64,000 nucleotides of DNA, from the NCBI RefSeq assembly GCF_000482385.1, contig NZ_AXVD01000007.1, forward strand, positions 186,001 through 250,000, read 5' to 3'. The DNA comes from Nocardia sp. CNY236 (lineage in GTDB: Bacteria > Actinomycetota > Actinomycetes > Mycobacteriales > Mycobacteriaceae). The stretch's first letter is position 1. Each line of letters opens with the position of its first letter. Under the pieces are notes generated by a model. It made no database searches. It was not told where the DNA came from and saw nothing but the letters and a program-made list of their open reading frames with translations. Made by a program: the position numbers and the translations under genes. Positions 27,266 through 40,377 of the stretch are shown here, one piece after another.

Positions 27266-27891
27266 ATGGTGCGAGCGCGGGAATGGACCGGCTTCGAAGC
27301 AGCCGCACTCCAAGAAGCGATGCGTAGGTCGATCCGTGAGTTCGCGGCGCACCTCGGCGTCGAGACGGCTGATCGATCCTGCCATCGTTGCTCAGCTGCG
27401 AACCAGCACGCACCTGAGCATCGCGCGGTACGAGACACTCGATCCGTCCGAACTGGTTCCGGCGCTCAGGAAGCAGCGCCAGTGGCTCGATGAACTAATC
27501 GAGCAGTGCCGCCGCCCGGCGCAGCGACGCCAGCTATTCGAGATCTGGAGTGAAACATCGGGACTGCTCGGCTACATCGCCGTTGGGTGCGCGAACTTCT
27601 CACTTGCCCGGGCCTATTGCCTGGAATCGTTTCAGCTCGGCGAGTACACAGAGGACAGAAACCTCACCGCATGGGCGCGTGGCCCTGAGCGCGAGCGCCG
27701 ACCTCGACGCCGCGGCCGACATCATGCTCGAAGCCCTCGACCCATCCAGTGGCACGCCCATGATGCAAGTTCGTCGCCGTGGGCTGGAGTTTGTGCGCGA
27801 CGCAGCTGCCCGGTGGGGTGACACACCTTCACTCAGGGCTATCCGCGACATGGTAGCCAGCGTGAACAGCCCGGATGCGCAGCATGAATAG
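27266..27891 (+). pseudogene. XRE-type regulator, frame-broken
   Basis: The start, VRAREWTGFEAAALQEAMRR then SIREFAAHLGVET, is the signature N terminus of actinobacterial XRE/TPR regulators, but the rest of the helix-turn-helix and the first part of the TPR region are missing. A second frame (about 27370-27680) holds TPR-like helices (LFEIWSETSGLLGYIAVGCA, LARAYCLESFQLGEYTED), and the end (ALSASADLDAAADIMLEAL to the TAG at 27891) is in a third frame. Intact relatives are about 400 residues. At least one deletion and one frameshift. Confidence 0.7.
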
Positions 27892-28375
27892 TCAACGCCT
27901 GCAGCCTCTCAAAGGGCGGGTCGGCCAACTCGGCCACTACTGGTTCCTGACCTTCGAGCACGCACCGGATCTGCACGCGCTCACCGAATCGTGCCAGCAG
28001 AAGGTAGATACGACGTACTTCGAACCAACTCGTGCGGACGGCCTTCACCTCACACTGGACCGAATCGCGCACGAAGGTGCACCTACGCCGGAGCAGCTGG
28101 CATCGTTCGAAGGGCTTGCGACACAAGCAGCTGCAGCTGTCGAGCAGATAGCTGCGACCAACGGCAAGGTGGAGGTCACAGCGACCGAGGCGGTGTTGGT
28201 GGCGCTCAAACGGCGGGAATTCTCGTATTCGTGGCGGATCGTTGCACGGGTCTTACTCGACGGCGAAGTCGAGAACAAGCCGAGCAGTAGTCGTCGTTCG
28301 AGCGGGCGAGTATCCGCGGCAATCATGCTGTCCGCTTCGGCCGCTTGTCCATCAGTCGCAGGATCAGCGGGGTGA
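27884..28375 (+). pseudogene. 2'-5' RNA ligase-like gene truncated at the Calvin cassette
   Basis: ATG 27884 overlaps the regulator remnant's stop by 8 nt, the usual arrangement of this pair. The first HxT motif is present (LHLTLDRI) after GHYWFLTFEHAP, and the fold is recognisable up to SYSWRIVARVLLDG near 28260. After that the sequence becomes Ser/Arg-rich, runs into the antisense of prk, and the second HxT motif is absent. The gene has lost its C-terminal half. Confidence 0.6.
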
Positions 28376-29201
28376 AGATCAATTGCATGGCGAGTTCCAT
28401 CTTCCCGCCGGGTACCACGATGCAGTTCGGCCGCGACATGAACGAGTCGTGCAGCATCGACAGCAGATACGGGAAGTCGATGACCTTCGGGTCGGCGAAC
28501 CGGATCACCACGAAACTCTCGTCTGCCGTCGGAATGGTGCGTGCGATGAACGGATTGGAGGTGTCCACCGTCGGCACCCGCTGAAAGTTGACATACGTCC
28601 GGGAGAACTGCGGGCAGATGTAGGTGACGTAGTCCGGCATCCGCCGCAGGATCGTGTCGATCACTGCCTCGCTGGAATAGCCTCGCTCGGTTTTGTCCCG
28701 GATCACCTTCTGAATCCACTCCAGATTGATGATCGGAACCACGCCGACCAGAAGGTCGGTGTATCGGGCGATGTCCACCGTCGCGGTGACAGCCGCGCCG
28801 TGCAGTCCTTCGTAGAACAACAGGTCGCTGCCCGGCGCGAGCTGCTCCCACGGGGTGAATGTCCCCGGCGGTCGACCATATGGGTGGGCCTCGGCATCGT
28901 CGTGAAGGTATCGACGCACCATTCCGACGCCGGATTCGCCGTAGTCACGAAACAGCGTCTCCAATTCCGGCAGCAAGTTGGCCTCCTCACCGAAATGCGA
29001 GAACCGCAGATCGCGGTTCTGCTCGGCCTCGGCCATCGCCATCTGCATCTCGCTGCGGTCGTAGCGGTGGAACGCATCGCCTTCGACAATCGCTGCGTCG
29101 ATCCCTTCCCGGCGGAATATCTCCTGGAAGGTCCGCGTCACGCTGGTCGTGCCGGCGCCGGAGGAACCGGTGATCGCGACGACCGGATGCTCGACCGACA
29201 T
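28323..29201 (-). CDS. prkB: phosphoribulokinase
   Basis: A 292-residue class I (proteobacterial-type) phosphoribulokinase: P-loop GSSGAGTTSV at residues 12-21, VEGDAFHRYDR with the substrate-binding Arg, and FYEGLHG with the catalytic-region acid. It makes ribulose 1,5-bisphosphate from ribulose 5-phosphate and ATP, the CO2 acceptor for RuBisCO. GGGAGG lies 5 nt before the ATG; it starts 12 nt after fbp. Last gene of the cbb operon. Complete length. Confidence 0.95.
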   Translation of the reverse strand: MSVEHPVVAITGSSGAGTTSVTRTFQEIFRREGIDAAIVEGDAFHRYDRSEMQMAMAEAEQNRDLRFSHFGEEANLLPELETLFRDYGESGVGMVRRYLHDDAEAHPYGRPPGTFTPWEQLAPGSDLLFYEGLHGAAVTATVDIARYTDLLVGVVPIINLEWIQKVIRDKTERGYSSEAVIDTILRRMPDYVTYICPQFSRTYVNFQRVPTVDTSNPFIARTIPTADESFVVIRFADPKVIDFPYLLSMLHDSFMSRPNCIVVPGGKMELAMQLIFTPLILRLMDKRPKRTA

Positions 29202-29213
29202 GAGTCCTCCCGT

Positions 29214-30329
29214 TCAGCGTCTTACCGGGCGAAACAGCGACCGCGTGCCGAACAGCGAGGCGTCGAAACTGCGACCCTCGTCGTGTTCGCGGTGGTACCG
29301 CTCGATGCGCTCGACTTCATTGCGGGAGCCGAAGATCAATGGCACCCGCTCGTGAATGTGGCGGGGCGCCACGGCCAGCACCCGTTCGGAGCCGGTGATC
29401 GCCGCCCCGCCGGCCTGTTCGACGATGAACGCGATCGGATTCGCGCCATACAGCAGCGCGACCCGACCAGGATGTGCGGCGGGCCGAGCGTCTCGCGGAT
29501 ACAAATAGACACCGCCACGGGTGAGGATATGGAAGGTGTCTGCCACCAGCGACGCCACCCAGCGCATATTGAAATCACGCCCGCGCGGACCGTCCACGCC
29601 GTCCAAACATTCGTGTACGTAGCGCTGCACAGGTGGTTGCCAAAACCGTTCGTTGGCGGCGTTGATCGCGAAACCCGAGGTGTCGGCCGGGATGCGCATC
29701 TGCGGGTGGGTCAGCACGAATGCGCCGATCTCCCGGTCCAAGGTGAAGCCGTCCACCCCGCTGCCGGTGGTCAGCACCAGCATGGTCGCCGGACCGTACA
29801 CGGTGAACCCTGCGCAGACCTGTTCGGTGCCCGGCCGCAGAAAGTCGTCGGCGGTCAGGATTCCGCCAGAGGTTGTGCCCTGCACACGCGCCGGGGCGCG
29901 CAGTACGCTGAAGATCGTCCCGACCGGCAGATTCACATCGATATTCGACGATCCATCCAACGGATCGAACACCAACAGGTACTTCCCGTGGCGATGCGCG
30001 GCCGGCACTGGCCGAATCCCGGTCATCTGCTCCGAGAGCAGTCCCGAGAGATGACCGGTCCATTGAGTTTCGGCGACGATGATCTCATCGGCGATCACAT
30101 CCGGTGTGCGATGTAGCGCCGCATCGTCGGGCGTGACCGCCGAGATCACGGCCGGGTCGGCGAGCGCTGGGATCGGTTGCGCGATCGCACCCCGAGTGGC
30201 CTGGTTGGCGACGATCTTCGCAGCGGTGGCGATCGCATTGAGCAGCCCGGAGAATTCTCCGGACGACCCGGGGTGGCGATGCTCTTGTTCGATGGTGTAA
30301 CGGGTGAGGGTCTTCAGTCCTTCGGGCAT
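29214..30329 (-). CDS. fbp: class I fructose-1,6-bisphosphatase
   Basis: A 371-residue class I enzyme, with the metal-site signature DPLDGSSNID and later GGVYLYPRD and the C-terminal GAAITG segment. It converts fructose bisphosphate to fructose 6-phosphate for ribulose bisphosphate regeneration. Actinobacteria normally use the unrelated class II GlpX for gluconeogenesis, so a class I enzyme here belongs to the Calvin cassette. Its ATG overlaps the end of cbbX by 16 nt. Confidence 0.95.
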   Translation of the reverse strand: MPEGLKTLTRYTIEQEHRHPGSSGEFSGLLNAIATAAKIVANQATRGAIAQPIPALADPAVISAVTPDDAALHRTPDVIADEIIVAETQWTGHLSGLLSEQMTGIRPVPAAHRHGKYLLVFDPLDGSSNIDVNLPVGTIFSVLRAPARVQGTTSGGILTADDFLRPGTEQVCAGFTVYGPATMLVLTTGSGVDGFTLDREIGAFVLTHPQMRIPADTSGFAINAANERFWQPPVQRYVHECLDGVDGPRGRDFNMRWVASLVADTFHILTRGGVYLYPRDARPAAHPGRVALLYGANPIAFIVEQAGGAAITGSERVLAVAPRHIHERVPLIFGSRNEVERIERYHREHDEGRSFDASLFGTRSLFRPVRR

Positions 30330-31357
30330 AGCGGCTCGATCTCGTCATGCGGCGGCTCGGTCATCTCGCCGGGCGGCGCCGGGAGGGTGAACACGCTGCT
30401 GCCGTAGACATCCTGGGCGGTGAGCGTGGTCACGTCGATCCTGGTCAGTGGTCGGTGCAGGTCCACCAGACGCTGCGCCTGGCGTAACCGGCACCGGTCG
30501 AGTGCGTTGCGTACGCTGCGGGCATTGGCGAAGCGCGGACGCGGCATGCGCCGGGTCAGATACTCCCCGAACGCCTCTCGTGCCGCGGCGTCGAAGCGAA
30601 AGTTCTCTGCAGCCACCATGAGTTCGGCGATGGTCAGCAGTTCCGCATGGGCGTAGTCGGCGAACTCGATGTGGTGTGCCACCCGGGAGGACAGTCCCGG
30701 GTGGGCCGAGAAGAACCGCTCCATCCGATCGCGATATCCGGCGAAGATCACCACCAGGCTCGTGCGCTCGTTCTCCATCTCCTGCAGCAGGATCTCGATC
30801 ACCTCCTGCCCGTAGTCGCGCTCGTTCTCGGGCCGGAACAGGTAGTACGCCTCGTCGATGAACAACACGCCGCCCGCTGCCCTGGCCAGCGCCTCCTTCG
30901 TTTTCGGTGCGGTGTGGCCGATGAACTGGCCCACCAGATCGTCGCGCGTGACGGCGTGGACCGTCGGTGTGCGGACATAGCCCATCGCGTGCAGCATCTG
31001 TGCCATCCGCAGCGCCACTGTTGTCTTGCCGGTGCCCGGGCCGCCGGTGAAGCTCATGTGCATCGTCGGGCGCGATGCCGTCAGGCCGAACCGCTGCCGA
31101 GCGCGATCGATCAACAACAGTGCGGCGATCTGGCGAACACGTCGTTTCACGGTGGCCAGCCCGACGAGGTCGGCCTCCAGTGCGCGCAAGGTCTGCTCGA
31201 CGTCGTGCCCGGCGAGATCGCTCGACAGATCCAGGACCGCGTTCTGCCCCAGCACGGCAGGCACATCCGATTCGTTCGGCGCTGACGCGACCGTGCCGAC
31301 TACCTCCGCTTCCTGCCGATACAGCCGGAATCCGGTGCCACTGCTCTCAGCTGCCAT
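30314..31357 (-). CDS. cbbX: red-type RuBisCO activase CbbX
   Basis: A 347-residue AAA+ ATPase: Walker [10 protein letters not shown], Walker [13 protein letters not shown], the pore region [15 protein letters not shown], and sensor GYRDRM. CbbX removes inhibitory sugar phosphates from red-type form I RuBisCO by pulling on the large-subunit C terminus. Start ATG 31357 (MAAESSG) overlaps cbbS by 11 nt; an earlier ATG at 31387 would overlap it by 41 nt. The N-terminal 60 residues before the AAA+ core are not conserved in my reading. Confidence 0.94.
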   Translation of the reverse strand: MAAESSGTGFRLYRQEAEVVGTVASAPNESDVPAVLGQNAVLDLSSDLAGHDVEQTLRALEADLVGLATVKRRVRQIAALLLIDRARQRFGLTASRPTMHMSFTGGPGTGKTTVALRMAQMLHAMGYVRTPTVHAVTRDDLVGQFIGHTAPKTKEALARAAGGVLFIDEAYYLFRPENERDYGQEVIEILLQEMENERTSLVVIFAGYRDRMERFFSAHPGLSSRVAHHIEFADYAHAELLTIAELMVAAENFRFDAAAREAFGEYLTRRMPRPRFANARSVRNALDRCRLRQAQRLVDLHRPLTRIDVTTLTAQDVYGSSVFTLPAPPGEMTEPPHDEIEPLCPKD

Positions 31358-31769
31358 ATCGGGATCCCGGGCGAACGCTGGTCGCATACGAGTGCAGGCC
31401 GTACTTCTGGCGACGGTCCGGACCCTCGGTGCGGGTCAGTACGAAGCCGGGCTCGTCGGCCGGACGCTGCACGAGGAAGCTCACCGCCGTGGTCTGCCGG
31501 GTGTAGCGGGCATCATAGGCCAGTACACGCACGTAGTGCCGGGGGAAGGTGGCTCGACAGGCGGTGATCTCGGCGAGCACACCATCGGGCTCGTCGAGAT
31601 CGAACAGCGGCAGCCCCCACATCTCCCAATAGGCATTGCGCGGATGCGGATCGTCGGTGTATTCGATCGAGACCGGCCAGTTGTTCAACAGCGTGTAGCG
31701 CACCTGGGCGGAGATCTGGTCGTCGGTCAGGGGCGGCAGGTAGGAAAACGTTCCGTGACGCAGGTACAT
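31347..31769 (-). CDS. cbbS: RuBisCO small subunit
   Basis: 140 residues, the longer red-type small subunit with a C-terminal extension (beta-hairpin E-F region after FLVQRP). Begins [19 protein letters not shown] and has the conserved [12 protein letters not shown]. It caps the large-subunit octamer; the extension lines the central solvent channel in red-type enzymes. It lies 21 nt after cbbL. Confidence 0.96.
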   Translation of the reverse strand: MYLRHGTFSYLPPLTDDQISAQVRYTLLNNWPVSIEYTDDPHPRNAYWEMWGLPLFDLDEPDGVLAEITACRATFPRHYVRVLAYDARYTRQTTAVSFLVQRPADEPGFVLTRTEGPDRRQKYGLHSYATSVRPGSRYGS

Positions 31770-31790
31770 GGAGGGTCTTTCTCGTGAATC

Positions 31791-34252
<2,462 letters not shown>

Positions 34253-34312
34253 TCGTGCCGCGACCTTCACGATCTCCCCGCGCGCTTCCCCTCGCGGGCG
34301 TACCATACCGTC

Positions 34313-34723
34313 GTGGCCGATTCCACGCACTCCACCCCGTTGCGGGTTCTCGTCTACAGCAGCGATGCCGATACCCGGCACCAGGTGGTCTCCGCCTTGG
34401 GTACCCACCCGCACCCCGATCTACCGGAACTCGACTGCATCGAGGTGGCCACGGCCGCGGTCGTGATCGCGCGGATGGATGCCGGCGGCATCGACCTGGC
34501 TGTTCTCGATGGCGAGGCGGCGCCCGCCGGAGGGCTCGGCATCGCCAAGCAACTGAAGGACGAAGTCACCTCCTGCCCGCCGATCCTGGTTCTCACCGGC
34601 CGCGCGGACGACGCGTGGCTGGCGAGTTGGTCGCGTGCCGAAGCCGCGGTAGCCCATCCCATCGACCCGATCCGTCTCGCCGAGACCGTTGTCGGGTTGC
34701 TGCGCCGTCGGCCCGCGGCGTGA
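34313..34723 (+). CDS. degenerate response-regulator receiver, Rv3143-like
   Basis: A 136-residue single-domain protein. The receiver fold is visible: LRVLVYSSDADTR at the acidic pocket (one of two acids kept), DLAVLDGEA with a possible phosphoacceptor Asp, LVLTGR with the conserved Thr, but VAHPIDP in place of the invariant Lys-Pro. No DNA-binding domain. A similar gene precedes nuo in Mycobacterium (Rv3143). Its role is unknown. Start GTG 34313. Confidence 0.82.
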   Translation: MADSTHSTPLRVLVYSSDADTRHQVVSALGTHPHPDLPELDCIEVATAAVVIARMDAGGIDLAVLDGEAAPAGGLGIAKQLKDEVTSCPPILVLTGRADDAWLASWSRAEAAVAHPIDPIRLAETVVGLLRRRPAA

Positions 34724-35251
34724 GCTCACGGCTCGGCGCCCGCCGGTTGACGCTATTCATAGCGATCATGGATTAATCTCCCGGTAGGTTCTGATGGGTG
34801 TATCCACCGCACACGCGCCGAGCCCCTGCACTGCACCCCGTCTCACGCGGATGCGCAGCGGGCAGGCACCGGCTCACCGACGGCAGTGAACGCGCCGACC
34901 ACCTGCTGGTCGACGCCGAACCGGGGACGGCGAGCTGCGACATCGCCTGCGCCGAGCGGTGCGCAGCGTCGAGCCGGCTCTTCATGCGGTGAGCATCGCG
35001 CGACGATAGAGGTCGATTACCCCCGATTCGGTCATAAATCGTTGTACTGAATTCGATCAAACGAGGTCGCCAATCCGGCTGCAGTCGTCCCTTCCGGTTG
35101 TAGGCTGTGCCTTGTCTCACAAGGGAACGGATCAGGTAATGACTCCCCGGTGGCGCGCCGCGGAGCGAGCCCGACCGAGGCGGACAACGACGTCGGCCCG
35201 CCGCGGACGCTGTTACCCCAGCCGCCGCTCGCAAGGAGGGGAAGTGCAGTC
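34724..35251. other. 528-bp leader region before nuoA
   Basis: No convincing gene. A 64-codon frame at 34798-34992 has biased, low-complexity composition. The stretch 35020-35070 is unusually AT-rich for this genome and a 15-bp palindrome lies at 35110-35124. This is where the nuo promoter and its control sites are expected. Confidence 0.5.
35110..35124. promoter_or_regulatory. palindrome upstream of nuoA
   Basis: CCTTGTCTCACAAGG, a perfect 6+3+6 dyad, 127 bp before the nuoA start. The TTGT/ACAA core recalls redox-repressor half sites, but the spacing is shorter than the Rex consensus. The regulator is unknown. Confidence 0.4.
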
Positions 35252-35632
35252 GTGAATATCGAGGTGCCGATTCTCGTCCTCGGCGCGATCGCGGCGGCGT
35301 TCGCGCTGTTCTCCATTGCCGCGGCGGCATTGGTCGGCCCGAGACGCTACAACCGGGCAAAGCTGCAAGCCTACGAGTGCGGTATCGAACCCACTCCCCA
35401 TGCCGTGGCCGGCGGACCGGGAAGCATTGCTGGGCAACGATTTCCGGTGAAGTACTACCTCACCGCCATGTTGTTCATCATCTTCGATATCGAGATCGTG
35501 TTCCTCTACCCATGGGCAGTCCACTTCGATGCGCTCGGTCTGTTCGGCCTCGCGGCAATGGCGCTGTTCATCGTCAACGTCTCGGTGGCCTACGCCTACG
35601 AATGGCGGCGCGGCGGGCTCAGCTGGGAGTGA
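35252..35632 (+). CDS. nuoA: complex I subunit NuoA
   Basis: A 126-residue membrane subunit with three helices; conserved loop YECGIEP carries the Cys next to the quinone chamber, and FDIEIVFLYPWA is the second-helix signature. Start GTG 35252 with AGGAGGGG 10 nt upstream. First gene of the operon, transcribed towards nuoN. Confidence 0.96.
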   Translation: MNIEVPILVLGAIAAAFALFSIAAAALVGPRRYNRAKLQAYECGIEPTPHAVAGGPGSIAGQRFPVKYYLTAMLFIIFDIEIVFLYPWAVHFDALGLFGLAAMALFIVNVSVAYAYEWRRGGLSWE

Positions 35633-35683
35633 TCGCCGCACACCAGTTTTCGCAGCAGACGAGTGGAAGCGAGTCAGGAGAAG

Positions 35684-36238
35684 ATGGGTCTCGAAGAACA
35701 GCTGCCCAGCGGTTTTCTGCTGAGCACTGTGGAGGATTTCGCCGGATACCTGCGTAAGGGCTCTTTGTGGCCGGCCACCTTCGGCTTGGCCTGCTGCGCC
35801 ATCGAGATGATGGCCACCGGCGCAGGTCGGTTCGATATCGCCCGCTTCGGTATGGAGGCCTTCCGCGCCTCGCCACGGCAGGCCGACCTGATGATCGTCG
35901 CAGGCCGGGTGAGCCAGAAGATGGCTCCGGTACTGCGCCAGGTCTATGACCAGATGACCGAACCGAAATGGGTCCTGGCGATGGGTGTCTGCGCCTCCTC
36001 TGGAGGGATGTTCAACAACTACGCCATCGTCCAAGGCGTCGACCACGTCGTACCGGTCGACATCTATCTACCTGGGTGCCCACCACGGCCGGAGATGTTG
36101 CTCAACGCAATCGTGGCACTGCACGAGAAGATCCAGCAGATGCCGCTCGGCGTCCACCGCGCCGAAGCCATCCGCGCTGCCGAACAGGCCGCGCTGGCCT
36201 CGACACCGACCATCCGAATGGAAGGTTTGCCGCGATGA
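35684..36238 (+). CDS. nuoB: complex I subunit NuoB
   Basis: 184 residues; holds the terminal [4Fe-4S] cluster N2. Cluster ligands: ACCAIEM (two adjacent Cys), MGVCASSGG and PGCPPRPE. It hands electrons to quinone at the NuoB/NuoD interface. ATG 35684 has AGGAG 5 nt upstream. 51-nt gap from nuoA; overlaps nuoC by 4 nt. Confidence 0.97.
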   Translation: MGLEEQLPSGFLLSTVEDFAGYLRKGSLWPATFGLACCAIEMMATGAGRFDIARFGMEAFRASPRQADLMIVAGRVSQKMAPVLRQVYDQMTEPKWVLAMGVCASSGGMFNNYAIVQGVDHVVPVDIYLPGCPPRPEMLLNAIVALHEKIQQMPLGVHRAEAIRAAEQAALASTPTIRMEGLPR

Positions 36239-37011
36239 CCGCCGACACCTCGGGCAATGCCGGCAGCCCGCGCGCGCACGACCCGGTCGACGCCGCAGCC
36301 ACCGCCGGCCCCGAAGGCACAGTGCCCGAAGAGGTTTCCACGAGCCCGGATGCGGAAGTGGTCGGCGTACGTCATGGGATGTTCGGCGTCGCGGGCACCG
36401 GCGACACGTCCGGCTACGGCCGGCTGGTCCGTCCGGTCACGGTGCCCGGCCAGACCCGGGCACCCTACGGCGGCTACTTCGACGACCTGGTCGCCGCGCT
36501 GCGCGCTGCGCTCACCGCGACCGGCGCCCGCCCGGACGCCGCGCTGGAGAAGGTGGTCGTCTTTCGCGGCGAACTCACCGTGCACGTGCGGCGCGAGCAC
36601 CTACTCGCCGTTGCCGCAGCGCTACGCGATGACGCCGCGTTGCGTTTCGAACTGTGCCTGGGTGTCAACGGCGTGCACTATCCGAAGGATTCCGGGCGCG
36701 AACTGCACGCGGTCTACCACCTCATGTCGATCACCCACAACCGCCGCCTCCGGGTGGAGGTGGCCGCACCGGACGTCGACCCGCACATTCCCTCCCTGTT
36801 CACGGTGTATCCGACCACCGACTGGCACGAACGCGAAACCTACGACTTCTTCGGCATTCGCTTCGACGGGCACCCCTCGCTCACCCGAATCACCATGCCC
36901 GACGACTGGCGCGGTCACCCCCAACGCAAGGACTACCCGCTCGGCGGGATACCGGTCGAGTACAAGGGCGCGCGGGTGCCGCCGCCCGACGAGCGGAGGA
37001 CATACAGCTGA
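36235..37011 (+). CDS. nuoC: complex I subunit NuoC
   Basis: 258 residues. The 30-kDa-subunit signature [16 protein letters not shown] is near the C terminus, ending [16 protein letters not shown]. The first 70 residues are a low-complexity acidic extension, as in mycobacterial NuoC. Hydrophilic peripheral-arm subunit. Overlaps nuoB by 4 nt and nuoD by 1 nt. Confidence 0.96.
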   Translation: MTADTSGNAGSPRAHDPVDAAATAGPEGTVPEEVSTSPDAEVVGVRHGMFGVAGTGDTSGYGRLVRPVTVPGQTRAPYGGYFDDLVAALRAALTATGARPDAALEKVVVFRGELTVHVRREHLLAVAAALRDDAALRFELCLGVNGVHYPKDSGRELHAVYHLMSITHNRRLRVEVAAPDVDPHIPSLFTVYPTTDWHERETYDFFGIRFDGHPSLTRITMPDDWRGHPQRKDYPLGGIPVEYKGARVPPPDERRTYS

Positions 37012-38345
37012 TGAGCGACACCGACACCAGACCCGACACCACCGGCGACACCGGTCCGGAGCCCGCCTCGGTCACGGTTGCCGGGCAGGACTGGCAACAG
37101 GTGGCCGAGACCCTTTCCGGCGCCGGCGAAGAACGCATCGTGGTGAACATGGGTCCGCAACACCCGTCCACCCACGGCGTTCTTCGACTGATCCTGGAGA
37201 TCGAAGGTGAGACGGTCACCGAGGCGCGCTGCGGGATCGGCTACCTGCACACCGGAATCGAGAAGAACCTCGAGTTCCGCACCTGGATGCAAGGGGTTAC
37301 CTTCGTCACGCGCATGGACTATCTGTCGCCGTTCTTCAACGAAACCGCCTATTGCCTCGGAGTCGAGCAACTCCTCGACATCACCGAGCAGATCCCGGAA
37401 CGCGCCACCGTCGTCCGCGTGATGCTCATGGAGCTCAACCGCATCTCGTCGCATCTGATCGCGCTCGCCACCGGAGGCATGGAACTCGGCGCCCTCACTC
37501 CGATGCTGTTCGGGTTTCGCGAACGCGAACTCATTCTCGATGTGTTCGAGTCGATCACCGGATTGCGGATGAATCACGCCTACATCCGTCCCGGCGGGCT
37601 GGCCCAAGACCTGCCCGACAATGCGGTCACCGCAGTGCGTGAACTACTCGCGCTGCTACCCACACGGCTGCGCGACATGGAACACCTGCTGTCGGCGAAC
37701 CCGATCTGGAAAGCACGTACCCGCGGCATCGGCTACCTCGACCTGTCGGGGTGCATGGCCCTGGGTATCACCGGGCCTGTGCTGCGCGCGACCGGACTGC
37801 CACACGACCTGCGCAAGGCGCAACCCTACTGCGGGTACGAGACCTATGAATTCGATATCCCCACCACCACCGGCTGCGACTGCTACGGCCGCTACGCCAT
37901 TCGGGTGGCGGAGATGAAGGAGTCGCTGAAAATCGTGGAGCAATGCCTGGACCGGCTGCGGCCGGGGCCGGTCATGGTGGACGACCGCAAGATCGCCTGG
38001 CCCGCCGACCTACAGCTCGACACCGACGGACTCGGCAACTCCTCCCGACACATCGGCAGGATCATGGGTACGTCCATGGAAGGGCTGATCCACCACTTCA
38101 AGCTGGTCACCGAAGGCATCCGCGTTCCGGCGGGCCAGGTGTACACAGCGGTGGAGTCGCCGCGCGGCGAACTCGGCGTACACATGGTCAGCGATGGCGG
38201 CACTCGCCCCTACCGCGTGCACTATCGCGACCCCTCGTTCACCAATCTGCAAGCAGTCGCCGCCATGTGCGAGGGCGGCATGGTTGCCGACGTGATCGCA
38301 TCGGTCGCCAGCATCGACCCGGTCATGGGGGGAGTGGACAGATGA
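37011..38345 (+). CDS. nuoD: complex I subunit NuoD
   Basis: 444 residues, the 49-kDa subunit related to NiFe-hydrogenase large subunits. [14 protein letters not shown] contains the His that contacts quinone; [17 protein letters not shown] and [10 protein letters not shown] are also conserved. Forms the quinone site with NuoB. The first 35 residues are a variable, Asp/Thr-rich leader. Confidence 0.97.
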   Translation: MSDTDTRPDTTGDTGPEPASVTVAGQDWQQVAETLSGAGEERIVVNMGPQHPSTHGVLRLILEIEGETVTEARCGIGYLHTGIEKNLEFRTWMQGVTFVTRMDYLSPFFNETAYCLGVEQLLDITEQIPERATVVRVMLMELNRISSHLIALATGGMELGALTPMLFGFRERELILDVFESITGLRMNHAYIRPGGLAQDLPDNAVTAVRELLALLPTRLRDMEHLLSANPIWKARTRGIGYLDLSGCMALGITGPVLRATGLPHDLRKAQPYCGYETYEFDIPTTTGCDCYGRYAIRVAEMKESLKIVEQCLDRLRPGPVMVDDRKIAWPADLQLDTDGLGNSSRHIGRIMGTSMEGLIHHFKLVTEGIRVPAGQVYTAVESPRGELGVHMVSDGGTRPYRVHYRDPSFTNLQAVAAMCEGGMVADVIASVASIDPVMGGVDR

Positions 38346-39058
38346 CGGACATCCTGATCAAGCTCAGCCGCCGACCCGAACCCTACGCACCCGAGGTGCA
38401 CCAGCGGCTCCAGGCCGACGCCACCCAGATCATCTCCCGCTATCCCCATCCGCGGTCGGCGCTGCTTGCGCTGCTCCACCTGGTGCAGTCCGAAGACAGC
38501 CACGTCACCGCCACCGGAATCGAATTCTGCGCCGAACAGGTGGGTCTGACCGTTGCCGAGGTCACCGCGGTCGCCACCTTCTACTCGATGTTCCGGCGCA
38601 CCCCCACCGGCGATTACCACATCGGTGTATGCACCAACACACTGTGCGCCGTCCTGGGCGGCGACGCCATCCTCGCCACCCTCGAACGGCACCTGGACAT
38701 CGAACCCGGCCAGACCACGCCGGACGGATCGATCACCCTCGAACACATCGAGTGCAACGCGGCCTGCGACTTCGCGCCGGTGATCATGGTCAACTGGGAG
38801 TTCTTCGACAACCAGACTCCCGAGTCGGCGCGTGCCCTGGTCGATGCACTGCGGGCCGGGAAGACCGTCACACCCACCCGAGGCGCACCATTGTGCACAT
38901 TCACCCAGACCGCGCGAATCCTGGCCGGATTTCCCGATACCCGGGAGGGAGTGCTCGACGGCGCGGCCGGGGATGCGACACTCGCCGGTCTCCGAGTCGC
39001 CCACGCCCAAGGCATGCACGCACCCCGAGCGGACGAAGACCGGGAGGTCGCCGAATGA
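38342..39058 (+). CDS. nuoE: complex I subunit NuoE
   Basis: 238 residues, thioredoxin-like 24-kDa subunit carrying the off-path [2Fe-2S] cluster N1a: ligands in [13 protein letters not shown] and [14 protein letters not shown]. The C-terminal 70 residues extend beyond the usual core, as in other actinobacteria. Overlaps nuoD and nuoF by 4 nt each. Confidence 0.96.
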   Translation: MTDILIKLSRRPEPYAPEVHQRLQADATQIISRYPHPRSALLALLHLVQSEDSHVTATGIEFCAEQVGLTVAEVTAVATFYSMFRRTPTGDYHIGVCTNTLCAVLGGDAILATLERHLDIEPGQTTPDGSITLEHIECNAACDFAPVIMVNWEFFDNQTPESARALVDALRAGKTVTPTRGAPLCTFTQTARILAGFPDTREGVLDGAAGDATLAGLRVAHAQGMHAPRADEDREVAE

Positions 39059-40377
39059 CCCTCACTCCGGTCCTGAGCGCCTATTGGGACGATCCACGAT
39101 CCTGGACGTTGGACGCCTACGTGCGCCACGACGGATACCAGGCGCTGCGCACCGCCCTGCAGATGCCTCCCGACCACGTGATCCAGACCGTCAAGGACGC
39201 AGGTCTGCGCGGCCGCGGCGGCGCGGGATTCCCCACGGGCATGAAATGGAGCTTCATCCCGCAAGCCCCCGGCGCGGACGGCGCCGGGGAACCCCACTAC
39301 CTCGTCGTGAACGCCGATGAGTCGGAACCCGGCACCTGCAAGGACATTCCGCTCATGCTGGCAACGCCCCACGCACTGATCGAAGGCGTGGTCATCGCCG
39401 CCTACGCCATCCGCGCGGCGCACGCGTTCATCTACGTTCGCGGCGAAGTCGTTCCGGTACTGCGCCGACTGCAGGCCGCGGTCGCTCAGGCCTACGCCCA
39501 CGGCTTCCTCGGCCGCGACATCCTCGGTTCCGGCTATGACCTCGAGCTGGTGGTGCACGCCGGCGCGGGCGCATACATCTGCGGCGAGGAGACCGCGCTG
39601 CTGGACTCGCTGGAGGGGCGCCGCGGGCAGCCGCGCCTGCGCCCGCCGTTCCCCGCTGTCGCCGGCCTCTACGCTCGACCGACCGTGGTGAACAATGTGG
39701 AATCGATTGCCAGCGTGCCACCGATCATCCGCAACGGCGTCTCGTGGTTTCGCTCGATGGGCACCGAGAAGTCCCCTGGCTTCACGCTCTACTCGCTGTC
39801 GGGCCACGTAGCTCGGCCCGGACAATACGAGGCGCCGCTGGGGATCACGCTGCGCGAGCTGATCGGCCATGCCGGCGGGGTGCGTGCCGGGCATCGCCTC
39901 AAGTTCTGGACCCCGGGCGGATCGTCCACCCCGCTGCTCACCGATGAGCACCTCGACGTCGCGCTCGACTACGAGGGCGTCGCGGCCGCCGGCTCGATGC
40001 TCGGCACCAAGGCATTACAGATCTTCGACGACACCACCTGTGTGGTGCGCGCAGTCCTGCGCTGGAGCGAGTTCTACGCACACGAATCCTGCGGCAAGTG
40101 CACCCCGTGCCGCGAAGGCACCTACTGGCTGGTTCAACTGTTGGATCGAATCGAAGCCGGCGATGGCACCGAACAGGACCTGGACACGCTGCTCGATATC
40201 AGCGACACCATCAACGGCAAATCGTTCTGCGCCCTCGGCGACGGCGCGGCGAGCCCGATCATCTCCTCGCTGCAGTACTTCCGCGACGAATACGCCGAGC
40301 ATCTGCGGCTCGGGGGCTGCCCATTCGACCCGGAGCATGCCACCGCCTGGGCCGAGTCAGGAGAACACGTGCGATGA
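39055..40377 (+). CDS. nuoF: complex I subunit NuoF (NADH and FMN binding)
   Basis: 440 residues. The NADH-binding glycine-rich loop [19 protein letters not shown]-site [13 protein letters not shown], and [4Fe-4S] cluster N3 ligands [12 protein letters not shown] with a later Cys in FCALGDGAA. Oxidises NADH and passes electrons to the cluster chain. Overlaps nuoG by 4 nt. Confidence 0.97.
   Translation: MTLTPVLSAYWDDPRSWTLDAYVRHDGYQALRTALQMPPDHVIQTVKDAGLRGRGGAGFPTGMKWSFIPQAPGADGAGEPHYLVVNADESEPGTCKDIPLMLATPHALIEGVVIAAYAIRAAHAFIYVRGEVVPVLRRLQAAVAQAYAHGFLGRDILGSGYDLELVVHAGAGAYICGEETALLDSLEGRRGQPRLRPPFPAVAGLYARPTVVNNVESIASVPPIIRNGVSWFRSMGTEKSPGFTLYSLSGHVARPGQYEAPLGITLRELIGHAGGVRAGHRLKFWTPGGSSTPLLTDEHLDVALDYEGVAAAGSMLGTKALQIFDDTTCVVRAVLRWSEFYAHESCGKCTPCREGTYWLVQLLDRIEAGDGTEQDLDTLLDISDTINGKSFCALGDGAASPIISSLQYFRDEYAEHLRLGGCPFDPEHATAWAESGEHVR

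Noticed and set aside
28242..30116. 624-codon plus-strand frame across prk and fbp
   Set aside because: Antisense shadow of two well-defined enzymes, with biased composition and no recognisable domain.
34798..34992. 64-codon frame in the nuo leader
   Set aside because: Low-complexity composition with clustered Arg, Ala and Cys, no ribosome site and no neighbour coupling.
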